DNA of 64,000 bases from Diplosphaera chodatii. Its lineage: Eukaryota > Chlorophyta > Trebouxiophyceae > Prasiolales > Stichococcaceae. The stretch spans positions 3,348,001 through 3,412,000 of the forward strand of contig JAALGY010000032.1 in the NCBI GenBank assembly GCA_032358165.1, written 5' to 3'. The notes under the pieces are model-generated. The model worked only from the letters and a program-made list of their open reading frames with translations, did not search any database and was not told the origin of the DNA. The translations under genes were made by a program, and so were the position numbers. Below, one piece after another: positions 47,401 through 57,523 of this stretch. The stretch's first letter is position 1. Each line of letters opens with the position of its first letter.

Positions 47401-50400
47401 AATCTCAAAGTGGCCTGCACCAAGGCTCAGAGCAGGCACTAGTCAAGTGCATTGAGGAATACAGCTGAGTGTGCCGCAACCTGACGTGCAGCCCTGTCGA
47501 ACAGTGTGGCCGCACAGCGGTGTCTCTGGTCTGCACGCAGGCGCAGCTGGCGTTGCCGGTGCTGGTGGTGGTGCAGGCGGTGACGCCGCCCTTCCTGCTG
47601 GCAGGGCCCCTGAAGCGGCGGCGCCTGGAGCCCTGGCGGGGCGTGCTGCACGCCACCAACGTCGTGTTCGCCGTCCTGCTGGCGCGCTTCGCCATCTTCG
47701 ACATCCTGCAGGTGTGGGGCCTGCTGCAAAGTGCATCCCAGGCCCGGCATCGTATGTCTGCGCAGCTGCTGGTTTTGCAGCTTGCATGGTTGCTGCTGCA
47801 GCCGGCACACAGTGAGTACCGAGCAATCGTGTTGCAACATCTGGCTTTCAGTGGTAAGAAACACCTCTTGTGATATTTACAGTATGTGCTGGGCGGGCGG
47901 CCAGAGGAGGGCGTGGTGATGGGGGCGCTGCTGATGGCGGTTGCGGCCGGCAATGCTCCGCTGGTGATGCGCTTCTTTGCCGGCACGCCCGGCCCGCCAC
48001 GGTTGCTGGCCGCCACTGCCCTTGCCGGACTGCTGCTGGCGGTTGTGCGGCCGCCGCTGCCGCTCAAGGTGAATGGCCCCTTCGATTCAGAGCCAGTGAT
48101 CAGCTTGTATATGGTGCAGTAGCCACCGATTCCTGTCCAGGCTGGATGCACGCTGCTGACTGGCAGTCTCACAAGCCCGTCGATGGCTGTATGCAAAGCC
48201 CGCTGCCTCGAGCACAAACAATGCCTGTTTGGCGTGCTGCAGGGTGGTGCGCGGTGTCCAGACCTGCCGCTGGGGCTGTGCCCACGGCTGTGGGATGAGC
48301 GGCACATCCCCTCCCGCGACGCCGATGACGCTGCCATCTACGGCGCCGGCCTTGCCCGCAAGCAGAACTGGCCCGCCTGGCTGCTGGTGAGATCATAGCC
48401 ACATGACACTTCTTTTGATGGAACATACAATGTGCGTGCTGCTCGTGTTCGTGTCCATGCTCATCAGCAAACTCATCATGTATGCTGTGCAAAGGTCGCG
48501 GCGGGGTTGGCTGCGCTGGCAGCACTGGGAGCCCCCAAGGGGCGGAAGGGTATGGGCAGCCGCTTTGCTGCCGCCACAGCGGCGGGCGTGTGCGTGGGAG
48601 CGTACATCGCGCTCGAGTTCTTCCCTGGCCAGCCACCTCTGCAGGTGTGTTGCAGTGCTGATGACGTCAAGAAGCACATCACTGACCCGGCTCTCAGCAT
48701 ACAGGGGTTACCCCAACATGAGGTCTGCGGATGACAGCACTCCCTTGCAAGCGAGAGATGTTTCGTCAAGCTGGTCGACCACACCTAGTGCCGAGCTGCA
48801 GCCCACTGTCGCCATACTGCAGGCGGTGATTTTGCTTGGAGCGTTGGCAGAGGGCGCCCTGCTGACGCTGCTGCAGCTGCCTTCGGAGGCCAGCCCACTG
48901 TGGCTGCCTCTGCTGGCTGGTGCCTGGGCACTGCTCTTCCCAGTAGCCCTGCTGCTGCAGGTGACCACTGACTGGCGACTCGGGATGTGTCTGGATCCTT
49001 AACAGCACCATGGTACACATGCTAACGTGTAGATGTACTATCATATGCTGCCAGAGCCGTATCTATGATCCTAAACAGAGTAATGGACCACTCTTGAGCG
49101 CTGCCATGCAGACGGATTTGGCGCTCCCAGACCTGCCAATAGAGGCCATCCGGCTGTACCCAGACAGCGATAGGGCCATCGACGCACAACGCATGCAGAC
49201 AGAACGGTATGCCGCCCCGTGCACATCCATGGCAAGGCATTCATCATGTGCACGGGATGTATACCTCATGCCAGGTCTTACATCGGACAGCCATCAGGGC
49301 GTAGGCCAGAACAACACAAGCCTTCTGTATCTGCCACGTGCATGACATCGTACCAAACACTTCTCTTCTTGCTGCCCTCCAGGGCAGCGGTGCTGGCCGT
49401 TTACGCAGCCGAGGCGCTGCTGCTGGCCTTTGCGCTGAAGCTGAAGGTGGCGGCAGCGGGCCGGGAGGCAGGCGGCGGCCGCACCGTCCGCACAGGGCTC
49501 GGCACCGCAGGGTATAGCTCAGCCACAGCGACTGTCATTGCCGCTAGCTGCACTTCAACAACTGCCCTGGAGCGATTGCTAGGCGAGCACGCTGCTGGAC
49601 ATGTACGTCGAGCAGGAGTCGCATGGGTGCAGGTATGTTGGGGCCGGCTATGCGGAGCGTGCGTCAGATTTCCTTGGGGCGTGCTTGCCGCGGCCGGGCG
49701 GCTCGACACCAGTGTCCAGCCTTGCGCGCCTCAAGGTGCGCTTCCTGCTCAGTGACATCCGTGAGCCATGACTGCTTGAGCCTAAATTGTGCAGGTGCCT
49801 GGTGTGAAACGAGGTACATTGGCACTGCCTATGTGCCTTGTGGTTTCCCCCTGCACTGAGCATGAAGCAGGTGACCCATCATGGATTCGGCGGCAGGAGA
49901 CTTGAAAGATGCTTGTGTTTGTTCCCTGCAGGGCTCAGCAGGCCCCGCAATGGTGTCGCTGGTGCAGCAGGGGCTGGGCTGGGTGCCGACAGCCTGCAAC
50001 CTGTCGGCAGCACTGGCCTTTGGGCTGTGCTTGTCGCTGAATGCGCACCTGACTGGCGGCTCCGACCTGTCCATCTTTGCGATCGCGCCGCTGCTGCTGC
50101 TGCTCACGCAGGTGTCAAAAAAGCTCCGCATGCACTGTGTCACTGACCTGCAGGCGAAGCAGGGTCAGCAGCAGCATTCAGCTGCTGCAAACATGGCTGG
50201 CCAGGATTGCTGGCAGCATCTACCAGGCAAATTTCAGCCAATAGTGCCATTTCATGCAGGACCCGCTGATGCTGTGGGGCCTCACAGACAAGCGGCGCTA
50301 TTTCCCGCCCACAGCTGCCGCCAGCGTGTACCTGGCGGCCTCAGCAGCATCGCAGCTGCTGTCTGGCTTTGCAGCTGGCGCAGACTCGCTCCTGTACGAG

Positions 50401-50823
50401 CATGCACGCGAGCTGCCCTACCTCATCAGGTAGTCAACGCATTGGGCAGCAGCAGGTGGCAGAGGTCGTGCATGATGCTTGACTGTCATTTGTGCGCGAT
50501 ATGAGCCTCTAACACGTCAAGTCTGCAAGCGGCGTCTAGATGCATACAGCAGCAGGCCGTTGATGATGTACCTTATACGCTGCAGGAACGTGGGCTGCCT
50601 GCTGGCGGTGCTGCCAGCGCACCTGCAGTTCGGGCGCTACATGTGGAGCCGGGCGCGGGCCTCAGCCACGGCGCAGCTGGTGGCGCTACCGGCTGCCATC
50701 CTGGCACTGGTGGTCACCGACCTGCAGACGCTGCGAGTGGCGGCCGTGCTGGGCCTTGCTATGTGTGCGGGGCAGTTCGTGTCGATGCGGCATGTGCAGC
50801 GGGTGGGCCAGAAGCTCATCTAG
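44413..50823 (+). CDS. NEF1: NEF1 (No Exine Formation 1)-like polytopic membrane protein
   Basis: About twenty exons encode a protein of roughly 1000 residues made of some twenty hydrophobic segments. The ATG at 44413 opens STRFAPGPFRYNGRVAACIL, aligning with the first conserved block of Arabidopsis NEF1. Further blocks in the same order as NEF1 are FKFLQLQYPPVSLAFERLL, GLWWLSAKAERRQAMRLVIL, GEYIRLHPPFNYIAVTAALY, VHHFWFLDVRVGGLPVRLLC, DADDAAIYG...NWPAWLL, FAAATAAGVCVGAYIALEFF, LTDKRRYFPPTAAASVYLA and HLQFGRYMWSRARASATAQL; stop at 50821-50823. In Arabidopsis NEF1 is a predicted plastid membrane protein needed for primexine and pollen-wall exine formation, with lipid defects in the mutant. An alga has no pollen, so the ancestral role is open; a link to lipid supply or a resistant cell-wall polymer is inference. 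Exon edges are approximate. Confidence 0.9.
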
Positions 50824-51225
50824 GACAGTGGTGGTGTCTGGCGGTCTGACACAGATGCAGTGTTGACGGTTTGGAACCAAACATCTGCAAATCTGACGTT
50901 CCAGTGTCGCTGCCCATGGCACCCCGCCTCACCAGAGTGCACTGCTGCACTAGATACGACACGGTCCATACTTGCACGTGTTGTCATCTTGCGATGGGCA
51001 GAGGAGCCTGTCAACGTGCATTTCTGCTAACCACCCCGGCAGATTTTGGATATCTGGAATGTCAGTATAGTGCGCTATCATGCATGCCCTGCCACGCACA
51101 GGCCATTCATCATGCCAGCGCAGAGGAAGGGTCCACCATTGGCAGCACCTACGTTGCAGATAAGGGCATCCACTCAAGGTGTGGATGTGCAGCTGTCACT
51201 GGTGCATTGTGATGCATATTGAGTC
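50824..51225. other. Intergenic between convergent genes
   Basis: About 400 bases holding the 3' ends of NEF1 (+) and of the small coiled-coil gene (minus). No coding signal seen. Confidence 0.55.
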
Positions 51226-51996
51226 TCAGTCCCGTGTGCACACCTGCGACACCTGCCTCTGGAAGGTCGCCACCAGATCGGCCAAACGGGTGAGCTCGGC
51301 ATCCAATTCTGCGTGCTCCTGCTGCGCCTGAGTAGTGGCTTGCTGAACCTGCACACGAGATAGCACGTCATTGAGCTAAATTTGAATGCAATTTTTTGTA
51401 CGTAAAAGAAAAGCTGCTGGCATTTTGTTGGCTGGTGTGCACAGCCTTGTTGATGGACGTGTCAGACAACTGCCTCAGACTTGTCAACACACATGCACCT
51501 CGCACTCCATATTGTCAGTTGAAGCTGCGATGCGCCTAATGCGCGGGTAGAGGTGTAACTGCAGACACTCCTTGATGCTCACATCAAACAAGTCCTCCTG
51601 CAGCAGCTCGCGGCAATCAATAATCTTGATGCTGTGCCTAAAGACGTGTTTTGTCAGCTCATTTTATTGTAGCACCGCCTTCACCCGTCAGCACAGTGCT
51701 ACCACTTGCCCCAGCTTGTCACTCATAGCCGTCACAGTACTGCCACAGCTCACCACGGCATTGTACAACCACTTGTTTTCGTTGGCAGCATCCTGCTGCT
51801 CCAGGGGCGCTGCATCTGCGCTGTGGCGGCCCTGTGTCTCTGTGCAAGTTTCGTGGCTGCTGCTGGACTCTGGCTGCTGGCTGCCGGGCTCCTCACGCTG
51901 TCCTTGGCTGCCGTGCATGCTGGATGCGGTCACTTGGACCCGCACATCGGCCTGCGTTTCTGCACCTGCAGACCTTGCCCGTTTGCTGCTGGACAT
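51226..51996 (-). CDS. Small coiled-coil protein, function unknown
   Basis: Three minus-strand exons (51706-51996, 51499-51624, 51226-51348) join in frame to about 179 residues. The N terminus MSSSKRARSAGAETQADVRV is basic then Ser/Gln/Glu-rich and probably disordered. The middle has a helical block NENKWLYNAVVSCGSTVTAM and ELLQEDLFDVSIKECLQLHL. The C-terminal exon is a clear coiled coil (QAQQEHAELDAELTRLADLV, then ATFQRQVSQ). Size and layout are those of small subunits of kinetochore or vesicle-tethering complexes, but I see no diagnostic motif and do not assign it. Exon 2 starts after an AAG acceptor, which is the weakest junction. Confidence 0.55.
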
Positions 51997-52428
51997 TGCC
52001 ACCGAAAGTGAAGGACAACCCAGCTGCTGGGCCCGAAGTCGACTGCTATTGCCTTGCGCACGCCTGTTGCGATGGCAGGTGGATGATGCGAAAATCTATA
52101 ATGACAAACACATGCATGCTCGACAGAAGTAGTGATCTCCACTCCACGTGACAGTGTGCTGTGTATCTCGCCGTTATTGGGGCTGCTCACGCTCCGCCCG
52201 CCACATAAATGGGTAACGGTCTACTGACAGCTCCAGCAGATATACCACCTGCTGTCGAAGGCCTGTTGGTGGCTGCTTCTGCCAGCAGGTGCTAATGACC
52301 TGCAGTCATAGCTAGGCGACCACCTGGTCTGTGGACCTTGGCCTACTCAGCATTGCATATATATATGGTAGAGCACAGCGGATGACGACAACATCCAGTG
52401 GTGCATAGCAGCAGGCTCTGCAACAGCC
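51997..52428. other. Divergent promoter region
   Basis: 432 bases between two genes transcribed away from each other. It contains the TATA-like element at 52356-52367 and no ORF of coding quality. Confidence 0.5.
52356..52367 (+). promoter_or_regulatory. TATA-like element
   Basis: CATATATATATG lies 62-73 bases before the ATG at 52429 in otherwise GC-rich DNA. It is the only clean TATATA run I noticed near a gene start in this window. It is nearly palindromic, so it could serve either direction. Confidence 0.4.
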
Positions 52429-55136
52429 ATGCAGCAGGACTTGGGTCCACCGCCCAGCCGCCAGCTGACGTTGGTGTGCGACAGTCCAGTCAACTTTGAC
52501 TCTTTCGTGCGGATCCTTGTGCCTCTTGACACTGCTGAACACACAGCCGAGGCTGAATGTGACCAGCAGCAGCGGCAGCACACACGGGCTTTGTTGACAT
52601 GTGATGCCCTGAACAACCTGGATGCCATGGACGTGGGCTTTGCCGCTTTCCCCTGCTCGCATATGCACGTCCAGGTTGTCAGCCACAAGGTGCTTATCCA
52701 CTGTGAACTCTGGCATGACGCTTTCTATGGTTGCGCAACAGCCTTAGGCAGCTGTGTGCATGTGCAGTTGCGAGGCTGCTATAGCTTTCCGCTGATGACG
52801 CAGGCGCATGTGGCAAAGGCGTATAAGCATATCATGCATCAGCAGCGGTTGCTGGGCCGTAGGATGGATGTGAGCATGCGAAGGAATTTTGCATGCAATA
52901 CCATGTCATCACCAACCAGCAATCTGCCAGTTCGTACCTGAAGCGTACGTTACTGGCCTTGTTACCTGTGCTGCAGCCTCCAAAGGAAGCCATCAAGCTG
53001 GGTTCTTTGCCCTACAACGAACTGAAACAGGCAGGCGTGCTGGATGCAGACCACAATGCTTTATCTCACGAGGGCGGCAGCCTGCCAGTGGCTCCTGTAG
53101 GAGGGTGTGGTTTCACTTCCGCTGCAATGCCAGTACATGTGCCAATGCAGGGTCTCACAGCGGCAGTGAGGCAGCAGCTGCGCATGAGCGGCTGGGCCCC
53201 GCTGCGCACCTCCAGCAGCAGCCAGCAGCTGCTGCTCAGCAGCTACCTGGCAGCAGCGCCGGGCGCTGTTGTCACTGCACCCCGCATCCAGGTCGACCTC
53301 ACGCTCGAGGCGCCCAGTCGGCTGTTTCTGATGATGCAGATAGGTAGCCTGTCACCGTGAGGCACATGCCTTCTGTGCACGGGGTACCATTATGCACTCT
53401 TGGTGGACACGCTGAGATTGTAAGTCATCAATATGACACCCTCCTTCGCCATGGCTGCATTCAGACTCCACACCCTTGCTACGAGGTCAGCTGCTCCAGT
53501 GGCACATCTGAGACGCCTGCATTGCTGGCTGCAGATACCGTCCGCTACCGCCGCCTTGATCTGACGCCATACCTGCAGAAGCACATCAGCACCGAGGTCA
53601 GCATGTGATGCTTTTCCAGCAGACCCACTCGTGGGTTAGCTTGCTGCATTGCAATCTTGCTTGGTCTCAGAGCATTAGGACATGGCTTGCATGTGCAGGG
53701 CAGACCCATTGCCGCTCTGCTGCGGCAGCCCGGCATGCTGGCCGCAGTCAACAATGTGCTAACCACAAGCGAAGAGAAGCCTACCTGCTGCGTTCTGCCT
53801 TGCCTCAGGTGCATGCCGTCTTCCTGTACCGCATGCAGTGCATGGTCCAGTCAGCGGTTTGGCATGCCGAAAATGAAAGCAGATTGATGGTGCTGCAGCT
53901 GTATCTACCATTGCAGTCACACCGATGCATGCTGCAGGGCAGGAGTGGTCCACGGTGTGGCACTGGACTCCCCTCACGAGGGAGCCTTCAGGGAGGCGTG
54001 GTTTGTGCAGACCGGGCACCCTGTGCCAGCGAACATCGACTTTCATGTGAGTGCCATCCACCACCTGCAGTGTACACGTGGACCAGTGCATCCTCTCGGT
54101 GCACCTTGTCAGCTAGGCTTCCTGATGGTTGACGCCCCCGTCTGCGGCTGGCAGCAGCACAGCAATATGTCACTGTCAGGTCGAAGTGGGCTGGGCGGAC
54201 CGGGAGGACTGCTTTGATGCGGATGGCCTGCGTGAGCGGATCCCGGCATGCTGCCTGTGGTCATCCACTGGCCTGACAGTGCTGCCACCAGGACACGCAC
54301 ACGCTGTTCCTCTGCAGCACACCCTGGAGCAGGTGTCTGGTGAGGTCATCTGCCTAGAAGACGACGTGCGATGCAGCCGACATGGAGTCACATCTGCATG
54401 CAGTCCACTGTGTACAGCATGCTTGCACATGCAGTGTCGATGGCCAAAAGATTCACCGCCCCTGCATGCTCTGGAGTAGGCATGCCGCTGGATGGAGCGT
54501 TGGCCATTCGCCTTGAGTGTGCTGCAGGCGCACTCGCATGCAGCAAGTTCTGGGGCGGTGAGAAGGGCGTTGCAGTGCACAGCCCGGCGCAGCATGGCTC
54601 AATAGCTTCGCTGTGCATGTCGTTCAGCTGCGAATGGTCAACAGCGCTGAACAGGTGCACAGCACCTCGTGCAGACAGGTAACACACAAGCCTGCACCAG
54701 CAACTGCATGCACCTCACTGTGCCACTGAGCAGCAAGAGGTTGCTGTGTGCAGGGCGAAAGTGGCTTCACAGAGAGGCAGTCACAGCCTTTGCAACCTGA
54801 GCAACGCTGTGCTGCCACCACCCGTTATAAAGACGGCTGCCCCAGTCCGCGCTCCACAGGCAAGGACATACTGGGTTGTAGTGCAACTGCCTTGCACTGC
54901 TTTGCAGTAGTTACCACCCGGCGTCGCAGAAGGCACAGTGCTGGGAGTGTGAACTTGATGGCGTTGTGCTCTGTCTGCATGCTGACCTGCTGCAGCCTCG
55001 CATCTGCAGGCGCGGACGCCTGCACATGTTGCAGGCACTGCAAGAGCGCACCCAGCCGCAGGTGGTTGCTGTCGTGTTCCAGACCCTCATACCAGTCTAT
55101 CCAATGGCTGATTGTAACGCAGTTTCACGTTGCTAG
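52429..55136 (+). CDS. Uncharacterised multi-exon protein, 3' end unresolved
   Basis: The start ATG at 52429 opens MQQDLGPPPSRQLTLVCDSP and VNFDSFVRILVPLDTAEH. Later candidate exons read TLLALLPVLQPPKEAIKLGS and IQVDLTLEAPSRLFLMMQIG (about 52890-53342), RYRRLDLTPYLQKHISTE (near 53540), ALDSPHEGAFREAWFVQTGH (near 53960), VEVGWADREDCFDADGLRER (54180-54334) and MLQALQERTQPQVVAVVFQT (55014-55110). The last exon reads to a TAG at 55134-55136. Alternating hydrophobic strands suggest beta-rich domains, but I recognise no family. Instead of the TAG, a donor GTAACG at 55116 would splice in frame into the SAP-domain gene, making one product. Several internal junctions are unproven. Confidence 0.45.
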
Positions 55137-56524
55137 ATGCATCAAGCTGACAGTGTCGTCTGTGCAGCCCACCACCAGCGCCCAACGCTGGCGCCAGCCT
55201 TTGCCAGGCGCAGCATTGCTTTCGGCCCAGCAGACAAAGGTGCAATGCCACGGCATCCACCAGAAGTGACGCGTACGACTTTACCTGCTGGCAGCGGGTC
55301 CAGCAAGCGGCAAGCGCAGCCAGTTGCGCTGCCAGGAGCCAAGCGCAGTCTGCTTGCCAAGCAGAAGGCGACTGCGCCAGCTGTGGCTGCAGGTATGCAC
55401 AAATGGGGTTTGAGGAGCACAGCCTCAGCAAAACTTTGGTCATCTGTGACACCGTAGGGCAATTGAAGTGTTTGATGTGAATCTGACACACCATGTCGAC
55501 TGGTGCAGACATCAGTTGGAATGTGACCAAACTGCATGCAACCCTGCAGCATGCACGGGCTGCAGATGTGTTGCTCCAGACCACCTGCAGATCCTACATG
55601 GCGCTGCGTCTTGGACCAGATGCCGGCATTGACATTGTGGTCAACCTGCTGCCTGCAGCGGGGATCGCTGGGGTGGGGGCATCCGTGGCTGCAGCAGTGC
55701 GCCCTGCGCCGGCAGGCGCCACTGCAGCTCCAGCAGCAGCAGCAGCGCCTGTGCTGAAAGCTGCGCCGTCTCGGCCTGCCTTTTCCAAGGCAGCTCTGAA
55801 GACTGCTGCAGCAAAGCAGCCAGCCACCCAAGGTGCTACTGATGTGGCTATCCTTGTTGATATCCTTGCGGATGACGCGCATGCAAGCTGCTGCCTCTCC
55901 ATCCATGGACACCTTGGAGATTGCACGCCGATGTCCCTACTGCAGGCGGCACCGGCGCACTATCAGATGCGGCAACAACAGCGGCGGAGGGCGCTGGGGA
56001 CAAGGCCAAAGCGCCAGCCCGTGCGAGGACAAAGGCGGCGGACCTGGACCTCGGCACCGTGCGCAACAAGGCGCGTCGCTCATGTGCAGCAGCTGCATGC
56101 ATAGCCAGTTGCCATTGGCACAACATGAGTTGCGGCATGCACGGCGTTTGGGTGTTCAATGAGGACATCGAGCCAGGCTCCACATGACGCAGTCTGCTGG
56201 CAACCTTGTGCTCGCGCACAGTCAGGCATGTAGCATGGCGCTGTTGGTGGTGAGCTGGTGATGCCAAGCCTGCCGGAGTCGCCTGGCGCATTCGTGCTAA
56301 CACTTTGCTAGCCTTGTGCACTGCAGATCCTCGTGGCAGTGAACAGCGGCACGACGGCAAAGCTGACGATCCCGGAGCTGAAGTGCTACCTCAAGGCGGC
56401 GGCGCTGCCGCTGAAGGGCAAGAAGGAGGAGCTTCTTGCCCGTGTGCAGGCACATATGGGCAGTAACACTGGCATCAATGCCACTGGCACACCCACCGCT
56501 GCCAACATGTCAACGGCGGCCTGA
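55137..56524 (+). CDS. SAP-domain protein (putative nucleic-acid binding)
   Basis: From ATG 55137, four exons (55137-55392, 55509-55832, 55946-56058, 56327-56524) join in frame to 296 residues. The first three are Ala/Pro/Lys-rich linker (RSIAFGPADKGAMPRHPPEV, SRPAFSKAALKTAAAKQPA, AEGAGDKAKAPARARTKAAD), basic and probably disordered. The last encodes a SAP motif: LTIPELKCYLKAAALPLKGK followed by KEELLARVQAHM, with the usual two helices and the Gly-Lys-Lys turn. SAP motifs bind AT-rich DNA or RNA in nuclear proteins such as Ku70, whose SAP is also C-terminal; nothing else here looks like Ku. The ATG abuts an in-frame TAG of the preceding gene, and a typical TGTGCAG acceptor at 55161-55167 follows it, so exon 1 may instead be an internal exon of the gene starting at 52429. 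Confidence 0.55.
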
Positions 56525-56938
56525 CATTAGTACGCATTTCGCACTGGCCTCGCAGCGTCAGTACCTCTGGTTGATCGCGCCACCACTGCTGAATCTGCTG
56601 CCGTTGTGATCATGCCGCCAGTTTTACAGCCGCAGTGCTGCCCCTGCTTCCAACAGCAGCTTCCAGCATGTGTAGTGTTTCTGTTAGCTTGCCCCTGGAG
56701 GGCAGTGCTACCATTCCTCACTCTGACCGCCTGGCTCACACGCACGCAAATCATCCTCCTGCCGGACAGCAGGCCGCCGTGTGCTTTCGCTGCTAGCGAC
56801 TGGTTGGTGTGCAGCAGGCATCACTGGTGCATATCAGTCGGAGGTCGGGTGGGCTCTGCTTGCATCAACGCAGCACTGAGGCTGTTGGCATCAGAGCTAA
56901 GGCTGGTGTCAAGCTAGGCAATATCTCCAAGCGTCAAG
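56525..56938. other. Intergenic between tandem genes
   Basis: 414 bases with the 3' UTR of the SAP gene and the TOM5 upstream region. No coding signal recognised. Confidence 0.5.
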
Positions 56939-57121
56939 ATGGCTCCCAAGCAGCTGGAGGGGCTGCCGCGCACATCCACCGAGAATATCAAAGCCTGGTT
57001 CAGATCGGAGTTCAACAACGCTGAGAAGCTGCAGACCCACCTGGGGCTGATGAAGGCGCTGGGCATCTTTGGCGGTGCCATCTTCGTGATGCGGCATTTC
57101 GGCGAGGCCTTTGCAGCGTGA
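56939..57121 (+). CDS. TOM5: TOM5-like small subunit of the mitochondrial outer-membrane translocase
   Basis: A single uninterrupted 60-residue frame starts MAPKQLEGLPRTSTENIKAW. It contains FRSEFNNAEKLQTHLGLMKA, then a hydrophobic segment LGIFGGAIFVMRHFGEAFAA to the C terminus. Plant TOM5 proteins are of the same size, with a charged N-terminal half containing an (D/E)EKW-type motif and a C-terminal span of the form GLFAG..FLMR.YGD; the match in order and spacing is good. The protein would be tail-anchored in the mitochondrial outer membrane and assist preprotein transfer to the TOM core. Lack of introns is notable beside its neighbours but not unusual for so short a gene. Confidence 0.8.
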   Translation: MAPKQLEGLPRTSTENIKAWFRSEFNNAEKLQTHLGLMKALGIFGGAIFVMRHFGEAFAA

Positions 57122-57523
57122 GCGAGAGAGGGCTTCATCATAGTAGTCGGGTGTCGCAGCCGCGTGCGGATAGCGAAGATGCAGCGCATGGATCTCCGTT
57201 GAGAACCTGAGGATTCACACTGACGGTTTCTTGAGGTCCAGAAGTGTATTTGCTTGAAATTAACAATCATACAGCCTTTCTACAGGGTCAGTCAGGATCA
57301 CACAGACCAATTTGATCGTTGATACCGACCAGCGAAACCACATCTATTCCGAACACTGTCTGACGGCTATGAATCTATCTGATGGCTGGGCCATGGCCTC
57401 GAAAGATACATCTGCCATGGCAGCCCACTGGAGCGCAGTGTGCAGGCCGAGCCCGCTTCCCGCGCTGATTTGATAATGAGTCAGTCCGCCTGACGAGCCG
57501 CCTGTCCTATGCGTGTGGGCTCA
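57122..57523. other. Intergenic between convergent genes
   Basis: About 400 AT-richer bases between the stop of TOM5 (+) and the stop of RPC1 (minus). No ORF of coding quality; both 3' UTRs should lie here. Confidence 0.55.

Noticed and set aside
55137..56524. SAP gene considered as Ku70
   Set aside because: Apart from a C-terminal SAP motif there is no von Willebrand-like or beta-barrel Ku sequence; the upstream exons are low-complexity linker.
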